Positions 54,294 to 64,000 of a DNA stretch of 64,000 nucleotides are shown here, piece by piece. The translations under genes and the position numbers were made by a program. Positions within the stretch are counted from its first letter, which is position 1, and every line of letters starts with the position of its first letter. The DNA is taken from NCBI GenBank assembly GCA_021107755.1, contig JAIOSF010000021.1, positions 163,740-227,739 of the forward strand, read 5' to 3'. Origin of the DNA: Arcobacteraceae bacterium. Lineage in GTDB: Bacteria; Campylobacterota; Campylobacteria; Campylobacterales; Arcobacteraceae. The notes beneath the pieces are model-generated. The model worked only from the letters and a program-made list of their open reading frames with translations, had not been told where the DNA came from and made no database searches.

Positions 54294-57200
54294 TTAGTTT
54301 AGACCTGTAGTATCTATATCTGTATCAATAAAGACAGAAATAGTAGTGTTACTTGTATTTGTGTATTCTGCAAAATCTTGACCATCAATATTAGTTGTTG
54401 TATCAGATCGTTCCCATCCCTCATTTTCATCTAAATTGATAATATCACCATTATCACCTTTGATAACTAAATCATTATCATCATCAGTCATAGCAACAAC
54501 ATCTTCTAAATCAATATGGATTGTTTGATTTTCACCATCTGTAAAATCGACAACTTCTATATTTTTAACGCTAGATGCAATAGTAGATAAGTCAACAGTT
54601 TCATCATCATCAAATGTTGTTATATTTAGAGTGTCATTCCCTACTAATCCATCAATAATGTCACCATCAGCATAATTAAATGTATCATCAATATCAACTT
54701 TTACAGTAATACTTGCAGAAGTTGTTTCTTTAGCACTATCAGTACCATCTTGTGTAATTGCTTTTACTGAAATATCAAAGTCTCCTGTTACATCACTATT
54801 TGGAGTGATAGTTAAATCAGTTAAATCATTTTGAGATAAAGTCCATTCATTAGTATTACTATCGTAACTACCATGATTTAATGTACCTTGAACACCAGTT
54901 AAAATAACATCTAGACTTTGATTACTATCAGGAACACTTGCACTTATGTCAAGTGCAAATGTATTTGTTTCATCTATTCTTGTAGATTCAGCATTATTAA
55001 CTGTTAAAGTAGCCTCATCAGTAACACTATCTACTGTTATACTAAATGTATCTGTTGCATTAGTATTATTTGTAATATCTAAAATATTATCACCATCTTT
55101 TGTTTGTACACTAACAGAAATATTGCTCATTACACCACTAAAGTTTGCTGGTGGTATGATTGCTAATGATTCTGCTTGTGCTGGAGTTAAATTCTCTATT
55201 ACATAATGACCGTTAATTTCAGCACCTATTGTATTTGTACCATCTATAGTAAATGTTGATCCTGCTTCATATCCACTAAATGTTACAATAACTGTTTCAT
55301 TAGTATCACTATAAGTATCAATGTCTTCTAACACTAAATCAAGTTTAACAGAAATAGCAGTATCTTCATCACCACCAAATCCATCCGCATTGATAGTTAA
55401 GTCACTTGCAATAGGAGTGATACTAAAGTCTTTTGATACAACACCAGATTCACTTATTTCAGAAGACTTAATATCATAGCTGTATGCTCTTGCAGTGATA
55501 GTGAAATCACCACTATAGTATGGATCAGCTATCACTTTTGCATCGGCTACTTCAGAAGCTTTTAGTACAAATTCTCTTGTGCCATCTTCAAGTGTTCGTA
55601 TTGTACCCACACTTAATACAGCACCCTCAGGAAGACCAGTAACAACAACTGAAGCTACCTCACTTCCATCACTATCTGCTTGAGTTAAATTTAATCCAAG
55701 TGGTAATGCTTGACCCTCTAATACAGATACTCCTGTTGGTTCTAATGTAACTGATACATTGTCAACATGAGATGATAAGTTAATACTAAATGTTGTATTT
55801 ACATTTGTAGTTACTGTATCATTATCTCCATATGCATCTGTATCAACCATAGTATATGCAATTGCAAAGCTAAATGCACCATGTACATATGCAGGTGGTG
55901 TATAAGTTACATTTCCCAGTTGCGCTGATGGAATAGTAATCGTATCTGTACCATTACTAAATGTTCCACCATTTTGTGCTGTAATTGTTATATCTCCACT
56001 TAGACTTTCACTTCCATCACTATCACCTGAAGCAATAGCAAGATTAAGGTTGATAGTTTCCCCATCTGTTTCACTTCCACCTGTAGCACTTATACTTGAA
56101 CTATCTGCAACAGGAGCAACATCTACAGTAATTGTATGATTAACTGTTGCTTCTGCACCATTTGTTGTATTTGTTGCTATTGCAGTTACATTAATATCAA
56201 GTTTACCATTAAAATCAGTTTTTGGTGTGATATTGTCTACTAAATCTTTATCTATAGTTACCATATTACCATTTGGTAATGCATAGAATCCAGTTGTTGA
56301 AGTAAGACTCCCATTTACAACACCTGTAACTACAAAAGAGCTTGCATCTGCATTTGTACTAGTTACAGTCAAACTATCCGTATTAGTTAAATTAGTATCT
56401 TCAAGTCCATCTTGCTCGATAGAATTTACACTAATAGTTGGAGTTGTATCTGGTATAGGAGTTGTTCCACTGTAGCTTCCACTACCATCACCATATGCTA
56501 TAGTGAATGGATGTGCAGGGTCAAATTTAACATCTCCATCATTTTCCTGTGTTACAGGGATAATTTGTAAATCAAGTGTTCCATCTCCATCAGTTAAGCT
56601 ATGGATTTTTACAGTTGCAGTAGAAGGATCAGTTACTATCCATGTACCATTTCCTGCATTGATACCACCTTCAATACTCCATGAAGTATTATTTGTATCA
56701 TTATTTTGGATAATGTAATATTCTGACTCAGAAGCATCATTTATATCATGTGCATCTTCAACAGTTACATTTTTTGTAATTATAGTAGATAGTGGGGTAG
56801 CTTCATTTGTGTCAATTATAGTAGTTGCTGTAACTTGTCCACTTAGCATATTAGTAGATGGAACATTTACTCCATCAACACTTGTGATATTCACATAGAA
56901 CTCATTGTCATGTCCCATACCATTTTCTTTATATGCATCAAAGGTTACATATTGAAAACCTTCTAAACTTTCAGGAAATGGAGTTGTAATATCGTATTCA
57001 CCTAAGATATTTCTATCTTCATCATAAACTATATAAGAACCATTTAAAGAATCTGTGCTTACATCAGTTATAGTAAATTGAAAATCAGATATCTCTTTAC
57101 CAAAGTCAATAAGTAATGATTCATTATTCTCAAATGCTGATGTTTGATTTCCATTTTCCATTCCATTTTGATTTCCAACACCAATTCCTTGACCATCTAC

Positions 57201-60200
57201 ATATGTCACAGCCGCATTTGCTGCTGTAATGTTTCCATTACTTTCAAATGATTTATAGCCATCTCCCTCATATGCATATGCAGTATAAAGAGTTGTTGTA
57301 GTTGTAGTACTTTGGAATGGAATATCTTGTACTTGGAATCCATCATATTCTAAAGTACCATCTCCATTGCTATCTACATCCCAACCATCAGAGATACCTT
57401 TCATATCTATTGTAATGTTAGTTATCACTTCTTTTGTATCTTGTTCGTCATTGTTATCAAGATTAGAATCATGTGTAGAATCATCAAGAATATTTTTTGT
57501 AAATACTATTCCATTAAAATCCACATTAGAGTGAATCGGTGCAAGAATTTCAACGCTATCATTTATATTTAATGAGATTTCAGCTCCATTTGTGTTATCT
57601 ATAACTTGACCATTTATTTTTACTTGGATATCACTTGGTATAGTTATATTTGCACTTGTAATACTTTCACTTCCTGTAGTATCACTTACATTCCAAGGTA
57701 AGCTTAATTCAGTCCATGTATCTTCATTTACTACTTGTGTCATATCTCCACTAGTTGTATCAACAACTGGATTTATATCAAGTGTAAATGTTTCTCTTGT
57801 ACTTGTTCTATCCCCATCATTTTCTATAGCAGTGACTTCAAGTCCAAACTCTATCTCACCACTAAAATCTTTTGCAGGTAAAATTTGGAAATCTTTTGTT
57901 CCCGCATTTAAATCAGCTAGTAAGTCATTATCAATTCTCCAATCAGTTGAATTAGCATGAACTGAAGCAAGTGTTAAGGAATCTATTCCTAAGTCGTTAC
58001 CTTGTGCATCAACTATTCTTATTTCAGCATCTTTTGGTATACCTTCAAGTGTAGCATAAAGAGTTTCTGATAAGTATTGCTCTTCTCCTGAAGAAATATT
58101 TAAACCAAAACTAATCCAAGTATCTTCATCACCACCAGTTGTATTTGTTTCTACTACTGGAGCATCAATTACACCTGTAAGTTGCACTGTAAGTGTTTGT
58201 GGGTCACTTATATTTGTTTGTAGTCCACCATTTGAAATATCATAATTTGTTTCAGTTGATTTACCTACAACAGTAAGATCAAAATTCTCATTACTATCAT
58301 GTGGAGGTACTATTGTAAGTCCTTGGGCTTGCGATAAAGACACTACTACAACTGTACCAATTGGATAAGTTACAATTGTGCTATTCCCATTTGTATCTAC
58401 TCTTGTTTCTGTTATAAGTTCACTATTTCTTGAAATTTCATTTCCATTTCTATCAAATAAATATGCATCATCAGGAATATCAGAAATTATAAATTCTATA
58501 TTTTCTGAACCAAAATTAGTATAAGCATCAAGCTCTATTGCAATACCTTGTGTTCCATCAATAATAGCACCAGTATCATTATCTCTACCAGCATCTTCTA
58601 GTCCATCTGATGTTCTCATTGATATAATAGGAGCATCAGCATCACCAGTTATATTTACTATTAAGTAGTCAGTTTCCCAAGCATCATCAATGTTTTTTTC
58701 ACCATCATTTAATTCATCTATATCTCTTGCTCGTGTTTGTAGTTTAAATTTAATATCACCATTAAAATCAACATCAGATGTTTTAAATTGAAGTGTATCT
58801 AAGGCATCTTGAGGAACAGTAATCCAACCTTTGGTTGCATTTGTTGTAATTACACTACCATCATCTTTAGTATACTGATATTCTACTACTGGTTCAACAC
58901 CATTATTGCCAATAATTTGAATTCTAGTATAAAGAGTTTCATTATCATGATCTATATTTGTTTCTGTAATATTAGAATATAACCCATCAAGTGCTATCCA
59001 TGTACCCTCAAGTCCAGTATATGATTTATCACCTTGTGTTTCAGGAGCATCTGCATCTGGTACTATTCTTATAGTTTGATCAAATGTATCATTAAAAGAG
59101 TTTCCATCTATATCTTTTGAAGTTACTGTATATTGTAGATAAATATTTTCACTACTATCAGTTGCTGGAGTAACAGTTAGTTCTCTAATAGCATCTAAAT
59201 TATCTGTAAGTATTACTTCTCCATTTGCAACTGTAATTATATTACCATTGCCATCTTTTAATAGAGCATCTGATGGGATTCCTGATATTTTAATACTCTC
59301 ATATACTGAACCATTTTGAGGATCATTAATGAATATTGCATCATTATTATCAAATAGCTTAACATTCCAGCTACCATCTTCTTTTGTATTGCTATCATCT
59401 TCTATCACTTCTTTATCATAATCTATAATTGTTACAGTCCCACTATCGCTAACAATATCTGAACCTGGACTATTAAGTGTTGCATGTAATGTAAAGTTTT
59501 CATCAAGTTCATCACCATGTCCTTTAATAGTTGACATTTTTACCATGAATTTATCTGCATCTGTTACTTCGATTGGATTGTTTGAATTATATTCTGTCCA
59601 ATTTTGTCCATCAAAACTATAATAGAAAGTAGAATCATAATCTTCTGTAATAAGAGCCGTTCCATCAGCCAATGATAGAGATACTGTACTTCCAATTTCA
59701 GCTCCACTTACTTTTACAGCTAGTAAAGCATTTTCACCCTCATGTACTACAACATTATGTGATTGAATATCCGCAGCACATAATGTTCCTACGAAAATAG
59801 ATGGTTCACCTAGCTCTTTTACATTTAAGAATACAGTAGCAGGATCTGTTGCTCCAAGCTCATCTTTAATAGTATAATCAAATTGTGCTGGTCCAGAGTA
59901 GTCATGATTTGGAGTAAATGTTACAGAGTCATATTTCCCATCATTATTTGTATCATTAAGTACTACAGTTCCATGTTCTGGATTTTGTACAGATATGATT
60001 TCAAAATCATGTTTTTCTGGATCATAATCATTTGCAAGTATCTCTTCTACTGTTAATGTAATAGATGTATCTTCATACATATCATAATCATTTTGGTGAT
60101 ATTCTGTTCCATCTGCATTATATCTATGTGCTGAGATTCCATTTTCATCTTGCCATGAGATTACATATCCACCATCTTCAAGTGTTGTAACAGCAGGTAA

Positions 60201-63200
60201 AGTTTGATCAGTACTATCCTCACTTATAACCGTAGCATTTGATATATTTGTTCCATCAAAAGTTTTAGCAAATATTGTGCCATTTTCTTCATAAACTATT
60301 ACTACCCCAGCAGCAAGTGCAGTAATAACTGGATTTGCTCCAGCTGCTATAGTAACTTCAGAACCAACTCCTGTAGATGATACAGTTTTAGCCATTATAT
60401 TTGCATCACTTTGGTAAGTGATAATTGCAGTTCCATTTGATAATGCAGTTACTTCTGGATTTGTTTGATTTTCACCTCCATTAGCTACTATAATATCACT
60501 ATTTGAAACAACTTCAAGTCCATTAGCAGTTAATTTTAATGTTTGTGCATAAATATCAAAGTCACCATCTATTCCATTTTGAGATTGCCAAGTCATAATA
60601 GCTGTATTGTCATCTATCATAACAATATCAGAATCAAATTGGTCATTTAAAGTAGTTTGATTTACAATAACTCTATCACCAACTTCATTTCCAAGAGCAT
60701 CAAATCTTTGTGCAATAACACCAAAACCACTACCATCATGTGTATCACTATAAATTGGATTATCTGTGCCATTAGTTGGATTATTTGAAGCACCATCATG
60801 GTCAGTATTATCAAGTCTAGCATCTGCTGACCAAGTTACAATAAATCCACCATCTGGAAGAGCAACTATTGGGTCATATTCTGCACGAGAAACTGTAAAT
60901 TCTCCACACATTGGATTCCCATTTACATCATAGATTTGACCTTGAATATATCTACTTCCATTGTCCCAGTTGTCTTGACCAATATATTGATCATCAGATG
61001 TCCAAGTAACTAAATAATTTCCATTTTCAAGTCCAACAACATTTACATCATGTTGACTTCTTCCCCCATCTTCATTTACATTTGTAACAAAAGTATTTAC
61101 TCTTGTAGCATCACCTATAGGTTCTCCATCTGAATCATATCTTTGGATAAATACATCATGATTTACTAATCCATTTTGCCATACAGTTTCACCACTATCA
61201 TTTGTATCACCATCATTATTAAAGTCATTTACAATAGCACTTTTGTAAGAATCACCACTTACTTCTGTCCATGCAACTACAAATCCACCATCTTTAAGTG
61301 AAGTTACATCTGGTTCTGATTGAGCTTTTCCATCTTCAAAAGCTGCAACTTCAAATTCACCTTGTGGATTATCTTGGTAACCATAATCATCTATGGCTAC
61401 TACAGTATTAGTATAATCTCCAGTATTTAAATTACAACCACCTATATTAACATCTACACTCATAGTATTACTATGTTTATCTCCATCAAATACTGTATAT
61501 TCAAATGTTCTTACATCTCTAATATCACTTGTAGTTTCAAAAGTAAATGACTCTAATACCTCTTCGTATTGTTCTACAGTTGCACTACCACTTAGTTCTA
61601 CTACGCCATTCGTAATAGCAATTGCTATACCATAACTGTTTGTTCCACCACTAAGAGTATCACCTGCTTTAAAGTTAGTAAGTTCAATTTTTGCACTTTC
61701 TAAATTTGTATCATCTACATCTGATAACTCTATATTAGAGAGTATTTTGTTAGTATTACTATAATCAGTACCTTCAAGTTTAATATGATCTATATAAGCA
61801 CCAAGTGTATCTGCAACTCCTACTGCTTGGAAGTTTAAGTCTGCTGTTTGTGTATCAATATTTGTAAATTGTGCATCAACTTGGTACCAAGGAGTACCAG
61901 AAATTGGCGAAATTGTTACAGATACATCATCACTTAAAGTATTTGTAGTTATATTTCCTTGTGCATCTACAAGAATTTCAACTTCATTCCCTGCAAGAGA
62001 AAATTTCATATCACTACTATCTTCTGCACCGGGTCTTGGGGTGTAGTTAAATGTAAGATTAAATGTATCATTTGCTAAACCTAAATCAACAGTTGTAGTA
62101 ATAGAACTATTTGTACCAGAAGTGTGTGCATCTAATTCAACATAATTTCCACTTCCATCTGCAGTATCAAGTCCATGTACACCATCATTTACTCTCATCT
62201 CTATACCAGCTTGATTCATAGTCCATTGAATTCCATTATCACTTACAAGTATATTATCACCATTAGTACCATGATCTACATACCAACTACCACCATTATT
62301 AGTGTCTCCCGCATTCATATCTTTGCTTACACCTTCAAATTCTTCTGTAAGAAGTGTAGTTGTTATAGGAGTTCCTAGTGTTTCACAAGGTTTAATAGTA
62401 AATACAACATCATCATAATCTTGATCTGTGCTATTTTGTGGTAAGTCTTCCATCCCAATAGTTAGACTACCATCATCATTCATAGTAATTACTGCGTGGT
62501 CTCTCCCATCTGTACTCATAGAATTGTCAGTGTAGTACGCTTTTGATATACTTGCAGTTTCTGTAGTGTTATCAGGATTTGTAAATACAACTTTATTGTT
62601 TGCATCTATAGATAGATTCCAGCCATTATCAACTGCATTTGCAATACTACTATTTGAATAGCCATTTGGAACTATAAAGAATCCAACTTCACCATTGAGG
62701 TCATTAAGTGTTCCAAGATTGATACCATCTGGAAATTTATCAAAGTTTCCACCTTGACCGTCATCATCACCTTTATCTACATAGATTATTTTTATATCTG
62801 TGAAGTTACCATTAGAGTCTTTTTCGTAGTATCCAAGTACATTTTTGTATCCAGCATTTCCACCAAAGTAATCAACAGACATAGATGAGTTTTGGTTACC
62901 CATATTTATAACAATATTTCCATTATTCTCATTAAATTGAATACCATTGTTACCATCACCATTTAAAAGGTCAGTTGGATTTACAATATCGCCATTATCG
63001 TCACCATCCATATCTAATATACCATTAATAGTATGAGTAGCTCTATCATTTGCTGTGATGGATGTAATTACAGGTGCATCATCTCTACCCTCTACTGTAA
63101 TAGATAGTTTTGCTGTATCATCTGGATTATATCCATCACTTAAAGTATATGTAAACTCATCAACTTCTGATTTACCTACATTCCAACTGTCTGTGATATT

Positions 63201-64000
63201 TTCATTTACATCATAAGTATAAGCACCAGTATTATTAATAGTTAATGTTCCATAATCACCTGTAACAGTAACATTAGCTCCATTTACAGGTATATTGATA
63301 ACTGTACCATTGAAGTTTATAGCAGTTATACTTAATGGATTACTTCCAACATCTGCTTCTGGGTCAGTGATAACATTACCTGTTGCACTTTGAGCATCGT
63401 CAGTTTCATCTTCTGCTGTTATAGATTCTCTTCCATCTTCTGTTGCAGTGTTTGTGTTGTTTTTCGCATCAGGAGCAATATCATCATCAGTAATAGTAGT
63501 AGTAACTGCAGTAGTATCATGAACAACATTTTCATAAGCACTAGCATTTGTATAAGTATCATCTACAACATTAATTGTAAAAGTTTCTCCATTATCAGCT
63601 ATATAATCATCTAAAGTATCTTTATCAATTACACTATTTAAAGCAACAACTTGAGTTTTTGTAGAATCATAATCTAAGTCAGAAACTTTTGCAGTACCAT
63701 CATTATACTCAACTGTTACATTACCAGTTGCAGTTGTAATTCTATCTCCATTAGGGTCAAGTAAAATTGCCATATATGACGCAGTTTCACCTTCTACTAC
63801 TTCATTTGCCATTACATAATCACCATTTGAATCTGTAATGATATTGTCATTTGCATCTAAAGCAACTAATCTTACAGTAACACTTTCCATATCAGGTTCA
63901 ACACCATCATTAGGATTATTAGGTGTGTTTGGTTGACTGTCATCTATAATTGTTGTTACAACTGCAGTAGTATCATGAACAACATTTTCATAAGCACTGG
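54294..64000 (-). CDS. Giant LapA-type type I secreted surface adhesin, N-terminal end outside window
   Basis: Over 3,230 residues in one open frame. The frame stays open to the window end, so the ATG at 63890 is internal, and the N-terminal retention module with the LapG site lies beyond the window. Composition is Asp/Asn/Thr/Ser-rich with very few cysteines. From the upstream side there are Ig/Calx-beta-like repeats, a VCBS-like unit (about 63060-63470), a DUF4114-like unit ending EDLPQNSTDQDYDDVVF, a lectin/LamG-like unit (about 61790-62370), repeated DGGFVVAW/FDALG blade-like units (about 60080-61390), a cadherin-like unit, many T1SS repeats opening with GxEDTW-type motifs, and a C-terminal region with a weak RTX motif (GDIIDGLVGNDTL) and a secretion-signal-like end. 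It is the expected substrate of LapEBC, LapG and LapD encoded nearby. Confidence 0.93.
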   Translation of the reverse strand, partial: SAYENVVHDTTAVVTTIIDDSQPNTPNNPNDGVEPDMESVTVRLVALDANDNIITDSNGDYVMANEVVEGETASYMAILLDPNGDRITTATGNVTVEYNDGTAKVSDLDYDSTKTQVVALNSVIDKDTLDDYIADNGETFTINVVDDTYTNASAYENVVHDTTAVTTTITDDDIAPDAKNNTNTATEDGRESITAEDETDDAQSATGNVITDPEADVGSNPLSITAINFNGTVINIPVNGANVTVTGDYGTLTINNTGAYTYDVNENITDSWNVGKSEVDEFTYTLSDGYNPDDTAKLSITVEGRDDAPVITSITANDRATHTINGILDMDGDDNGDIVNPTDLLNGDGNNGIQFNENNGNIVINMGNQNSSMSVDYFGGNAGYKNVLGYYEKDSNGNFTDIKIIYVDKGDDDGQGGNFDKFPDGINLGTLNDLNGEVGFFIVPNGYSNSSIANAVDNGWNLSIDANNKVVFTNPDNTTETASISKAYYTDNSMSTDGRDHAVITMNDDGSLTIGMEDLPQNSTDQDYDDVVFTIKPCETLGTPITTTLLTEEFEGVSKDMNAGDTNNGGSWYVDHGTNGDNILVSDNGIQWTMNQAGIEMRVNDGVHGLDTADGSGNYVELDAHTSGTNSSITTTVDLGLANDTFNLTFNYTPRPGAEDSSDMKFSLAGNEVEILVDAQGNITTNTLSDDVSVTISPISGTPWYQVDAQFTNIDTQTADLNFQAVGVADTLGAYIDHIKLEGTDYSNTNKILSNIELSDVDDTNLESAKIELTNFKAGDTLSGGTNSYGIAIAITNGVVELSGSATVEQYEEVLESFTFETTSDIRDVRTFEYTVFDGDKHSNTMSVDVNIGGCNLNTGDYTNTVVAIDDYGYQDNPQGEFEVAAFEDGKAQSEPDVTSLKDGGFVVAWTEVSGDSYKSAIVNDFNNDGDTNDSGETVWQNGLVNHDVFIQRYDSDGEPIGDATRVNTFVTNVNEDGGRSQHDVNVVGLENGNYLVTWTSDDQYIGQDNWDNGSRYIQGQIYDVNGNPMCGEFTVSRAEYDPIVALPDGGFIVTWSADARLDNTDHDGASNNPTNGTDNPIYSDTHDGSGFGVIAQRFDALGNEVGDRVIVNQTTLNDQFDSDIVMIDDNTAIMTWQSQNGIDGDFDIYAQTLKLTANGLEVVSNSDIIVANGGENQTNPEVTALSNGTAIITYQSDANIMAKTVSSTGVGSEVTIAAGANPVITALAAGVVIVYEENGTIFAKTFDGTNISNATVISEDSTDQTLPAVTTLEDGGYVISWQDENGISAHRYNADGTEYHQNDYDMYEDTSITLTVEEILANDYDPEKHDFEIISVQNPEHGTVVLNDTNNDGKYDSVTFTPNHDYSGPAQFDYTIKDELGATDPATVFLNVKELGEPSIFVGTLCAADIQSHNVVVHEGENALLAVKVSGAEIGSTVSLSLADGTALITEDYDSTFYYSFDGQNWTEYNSNNPIEVTDADKFMVKMSTIKGHGDELDENFTLHATLNSPGSDIVSDSGTVTIIDYDKEVIEDDSNTKEDGSWNVKLFDNNDAIFINDPQNGSVYESIKISGIPSDALLKDGNGNIITVANGEVILTDNLDAIRELTVTPATDSSENIYLQYTVTSKDIDGNSFNDTFDQTIRIVPDADAPETQGDKSYTGLEGTWIALDGLYSNITETNIDHDNETLYTRIQIIGNNGVEPVVEYQYTKDDGSVITTNATKGWITVPQDALDTLQFKTSDVDFNGDIKFKLQTRARDIDELNDGEKNIDDAWETDYLIVNITGDADAPIISMRTSDGLEDAGRDNDTGAIIDGTQGIAIELDAYTNFGSENIEFIISDIPDDAYLFDRNGNEISRNSELITETRVDTNGNSTIVTYPIGTVVVVSLSQAQGLTIVPPHDSNENFDLTVVGKSTETNYDISNGGLQTNISDPQTLTVQLTGVIDAPVVETNTTGGDEDTWISFGLNISSGEEQYLSETLYATLEGIPKDAEIRIVDAQGNDLGIDSLTLASVHANSTDWRIDNDLLADLNAGTKDFQILPAKDFSGEIEFGLEVTAIENDGDRTSTRETFTLDINPVVDTTSGDMTQVVNEDTWTELSLPWNVSDTTGSESITSANITIPSDIQVKINGQVIDNTNGAEISLNINDSVEILAPIHSNVDFNGIVFTKNILDDSTHDSNLDNNDEQDTKEVITNITIDMKGISDGWDVDSNGDGTLEYDGFQVQDIPFQSTTTTTTLYTAYAYEGDGYKSFESNGNITAANAAVTYVDGQGIGVGNQNGMENGNQTSAFENNESLLIDFGKEISDFQFTITDVSTDSLNGSYIVYDEDRNILGEYDITTPFPESLEGFQYVTFDAYKENGMGHDNEFYVNITSVDGVNVPSTNMLSGQVTATTIIDTNEATPLSTIITKNVTVEDAHDINDASESEYYIIQNNDTNNTSWSIEGGINAGNGTWIVTDPSTATVKIHSLTDGDGTLDLQIIPVTQENDGDVKFDPAHPFTIAYGDGSGSYSGTTPIPDTTPTISVNSIEQDGLEDTNLTNTDSLTVTSTNADASSFVVTGVVNGSLTSTTGFYALPNGNMVTIDKDLVDNITPKTDFNGKLDINVTAIATNTTNGAEATVNHTITVDVAPVADSSSISATGGSETDGETINLNLAIASGDSDGSESLSGDITITAQNGGTFSNGTDTITIPSAQLGNVTYTPPAYVHGAFSFAIAYTMVDTDAYGDNDTVTTNVNTTFSINLSSHVDNVSVTLEPTGVSVLEGQALPLGLNLTQADSDGSEVASVVVTGLPEGAVLSVGTIRTLEDGTREFVLKASEVADAKVIADPYYSGDFTITARAYSYDIKSSEISESGVVSKDFSITPIASDLTINADGFGGDEDTAISVKLDLVLEDIDTYSDTNETVIVTFSGYEAGSTFTIDGTNTIGAEINGHYVIENLTPAQAESLAIIPPANFSGVMSNISVSVQTKDGDNILDITNNTNATDTFSITVDSVTDEATLTVNNAESTRIDETNTFALDISASVPDSNQSLDVILTGVQGTLNHGSYDSNTNEWTLSQNDLTDLTITPNSDVTGDFDISVKAITQDGTDSAKETTSASITVKVDIDDTFNYADGDIIDGLVGNDTLNITTFDDDETVDLSTIASSVKNIEVVDFTDGENQTIHIDLEDVVAMTDDDNDLVIKGDNGDIINLDENEGWERSDTTTNIDGQDFAEYTNTSNTTISVFIDTDIDTTGLN
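63504..63998 (-). repeat. Start of a 456-bp repeat in the adhesin gene
   Basis: 39 nt at 63504-63542 are identical to 63960-63998. The spacing is 456 bp, exactly 152 codons, so the reading frame is kept. The shared peptide includes AYENVVHDTTAV. It suggests a tandem array of 152-residue domains continuing past the window edge. Confidence 0.75.

Noticed and set aside
54946..63614. Short plus-strand open frames inside the adhesin gene
   Set aside because: Ser/Val/Ile-rich translations typical of the complement of Asp/Thr-rich repeats; no starts with ribosome sites.
63504..63998. Repeats at the right edge as a CRISPR array
   Set aside because: Repeat spacing is 456 bp and in frame within a protein-coding gene; it is a protein domain repeat.

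Overview
This window is AT-rich DNA from a member of the Campylobacterota, most likely Arcobacteraceae (Arcobacter sensu lato). The evidence is a voltage-gated sodium channel with the same TLESWSM filter and S4 segment as Arcobacter butzleri NavAb, a SoxCDYZ sulfur-oxidation block, a compact transformation/type II-like pilus operon (ctsE/ctsF type), and many histidine kinases carrying the GEMIGNIAHQWRQPL H-box common in this group. No tRNA, rRNA, CRISPR array, IS element or prophage was seen, and no gene-free stretch exceeds 300 bases.

Layout. 1-6.2 kb (+): tail of an unknown gene, pgeF (apparently with an ATT start), era, then an operon with two membrane-anchored assembly proteins, a GspE ATPase and a GspF platform protein. 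6.2-11.6 kb (-): an HI0933-type flavoprotein, a small secreted protein, panC, a miniature protein resembling the flagellar rod/hook C-terminus, an SprA-type HExxH protein, a periplasmic rhodanese and an aldehyde dehydrogenase. 11.8-17.6 kb: soxC-soxD-soxY-soxZ, a DUF302-like lipoprotein and a convergent FccB-like sulfide dehydrogenase flavoprotein. 17.7-23 kb: secG, a polysaccharide deacetylase, frr, pyrE, an RDD protein, an MFS transporter and a SIMPL protein. 23-37 kb: a signalling region with a receiver-PAS kinase, a cNMP-binding protein, uvrB, a seven-PAS kinase, a heme-motif GGDEF-EAL protein, a Cache-type kinase and a tandem-rhodanese histidine kinase fusion, followed by an MsrA-thioredoxin-MsrB fusion. 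38-42 kb: small Cys-rich and cytochrome-like proteins, a DTW-domain tRNA enzyme, the NavAb-type channel and lepA.

42.4-64 kb is a complete Lap-type adhesin retention locus. It holds a giant adhesin of more than 3,200 residues (running off the window end), LapG protease, LapD-like c-di-GMP receptor, and the LapE/LapB/LapC type I secretion system. Downstream of lapC are an ankyrin-OmpA lipoprotein and a WG-repeat lipoprotein, which are not standard Lap parts. A response regulator and histidine kinase sit inside the locus. The response-regulator promoter and the lapE promoter share the same tandem 11-bp repeat at identical spacing from the -10 box, which suggests a dedicated two-component regulon for adhesin export.

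The points most worth a second look are this shared operator, the rhodanese-kinase fusion with a palindrome over its start region, a set of genes whose -10 box lies 6-7 nt before the ATG (apparently leaderless mRNAs), and unusual inserts in SoxZ and LapD.
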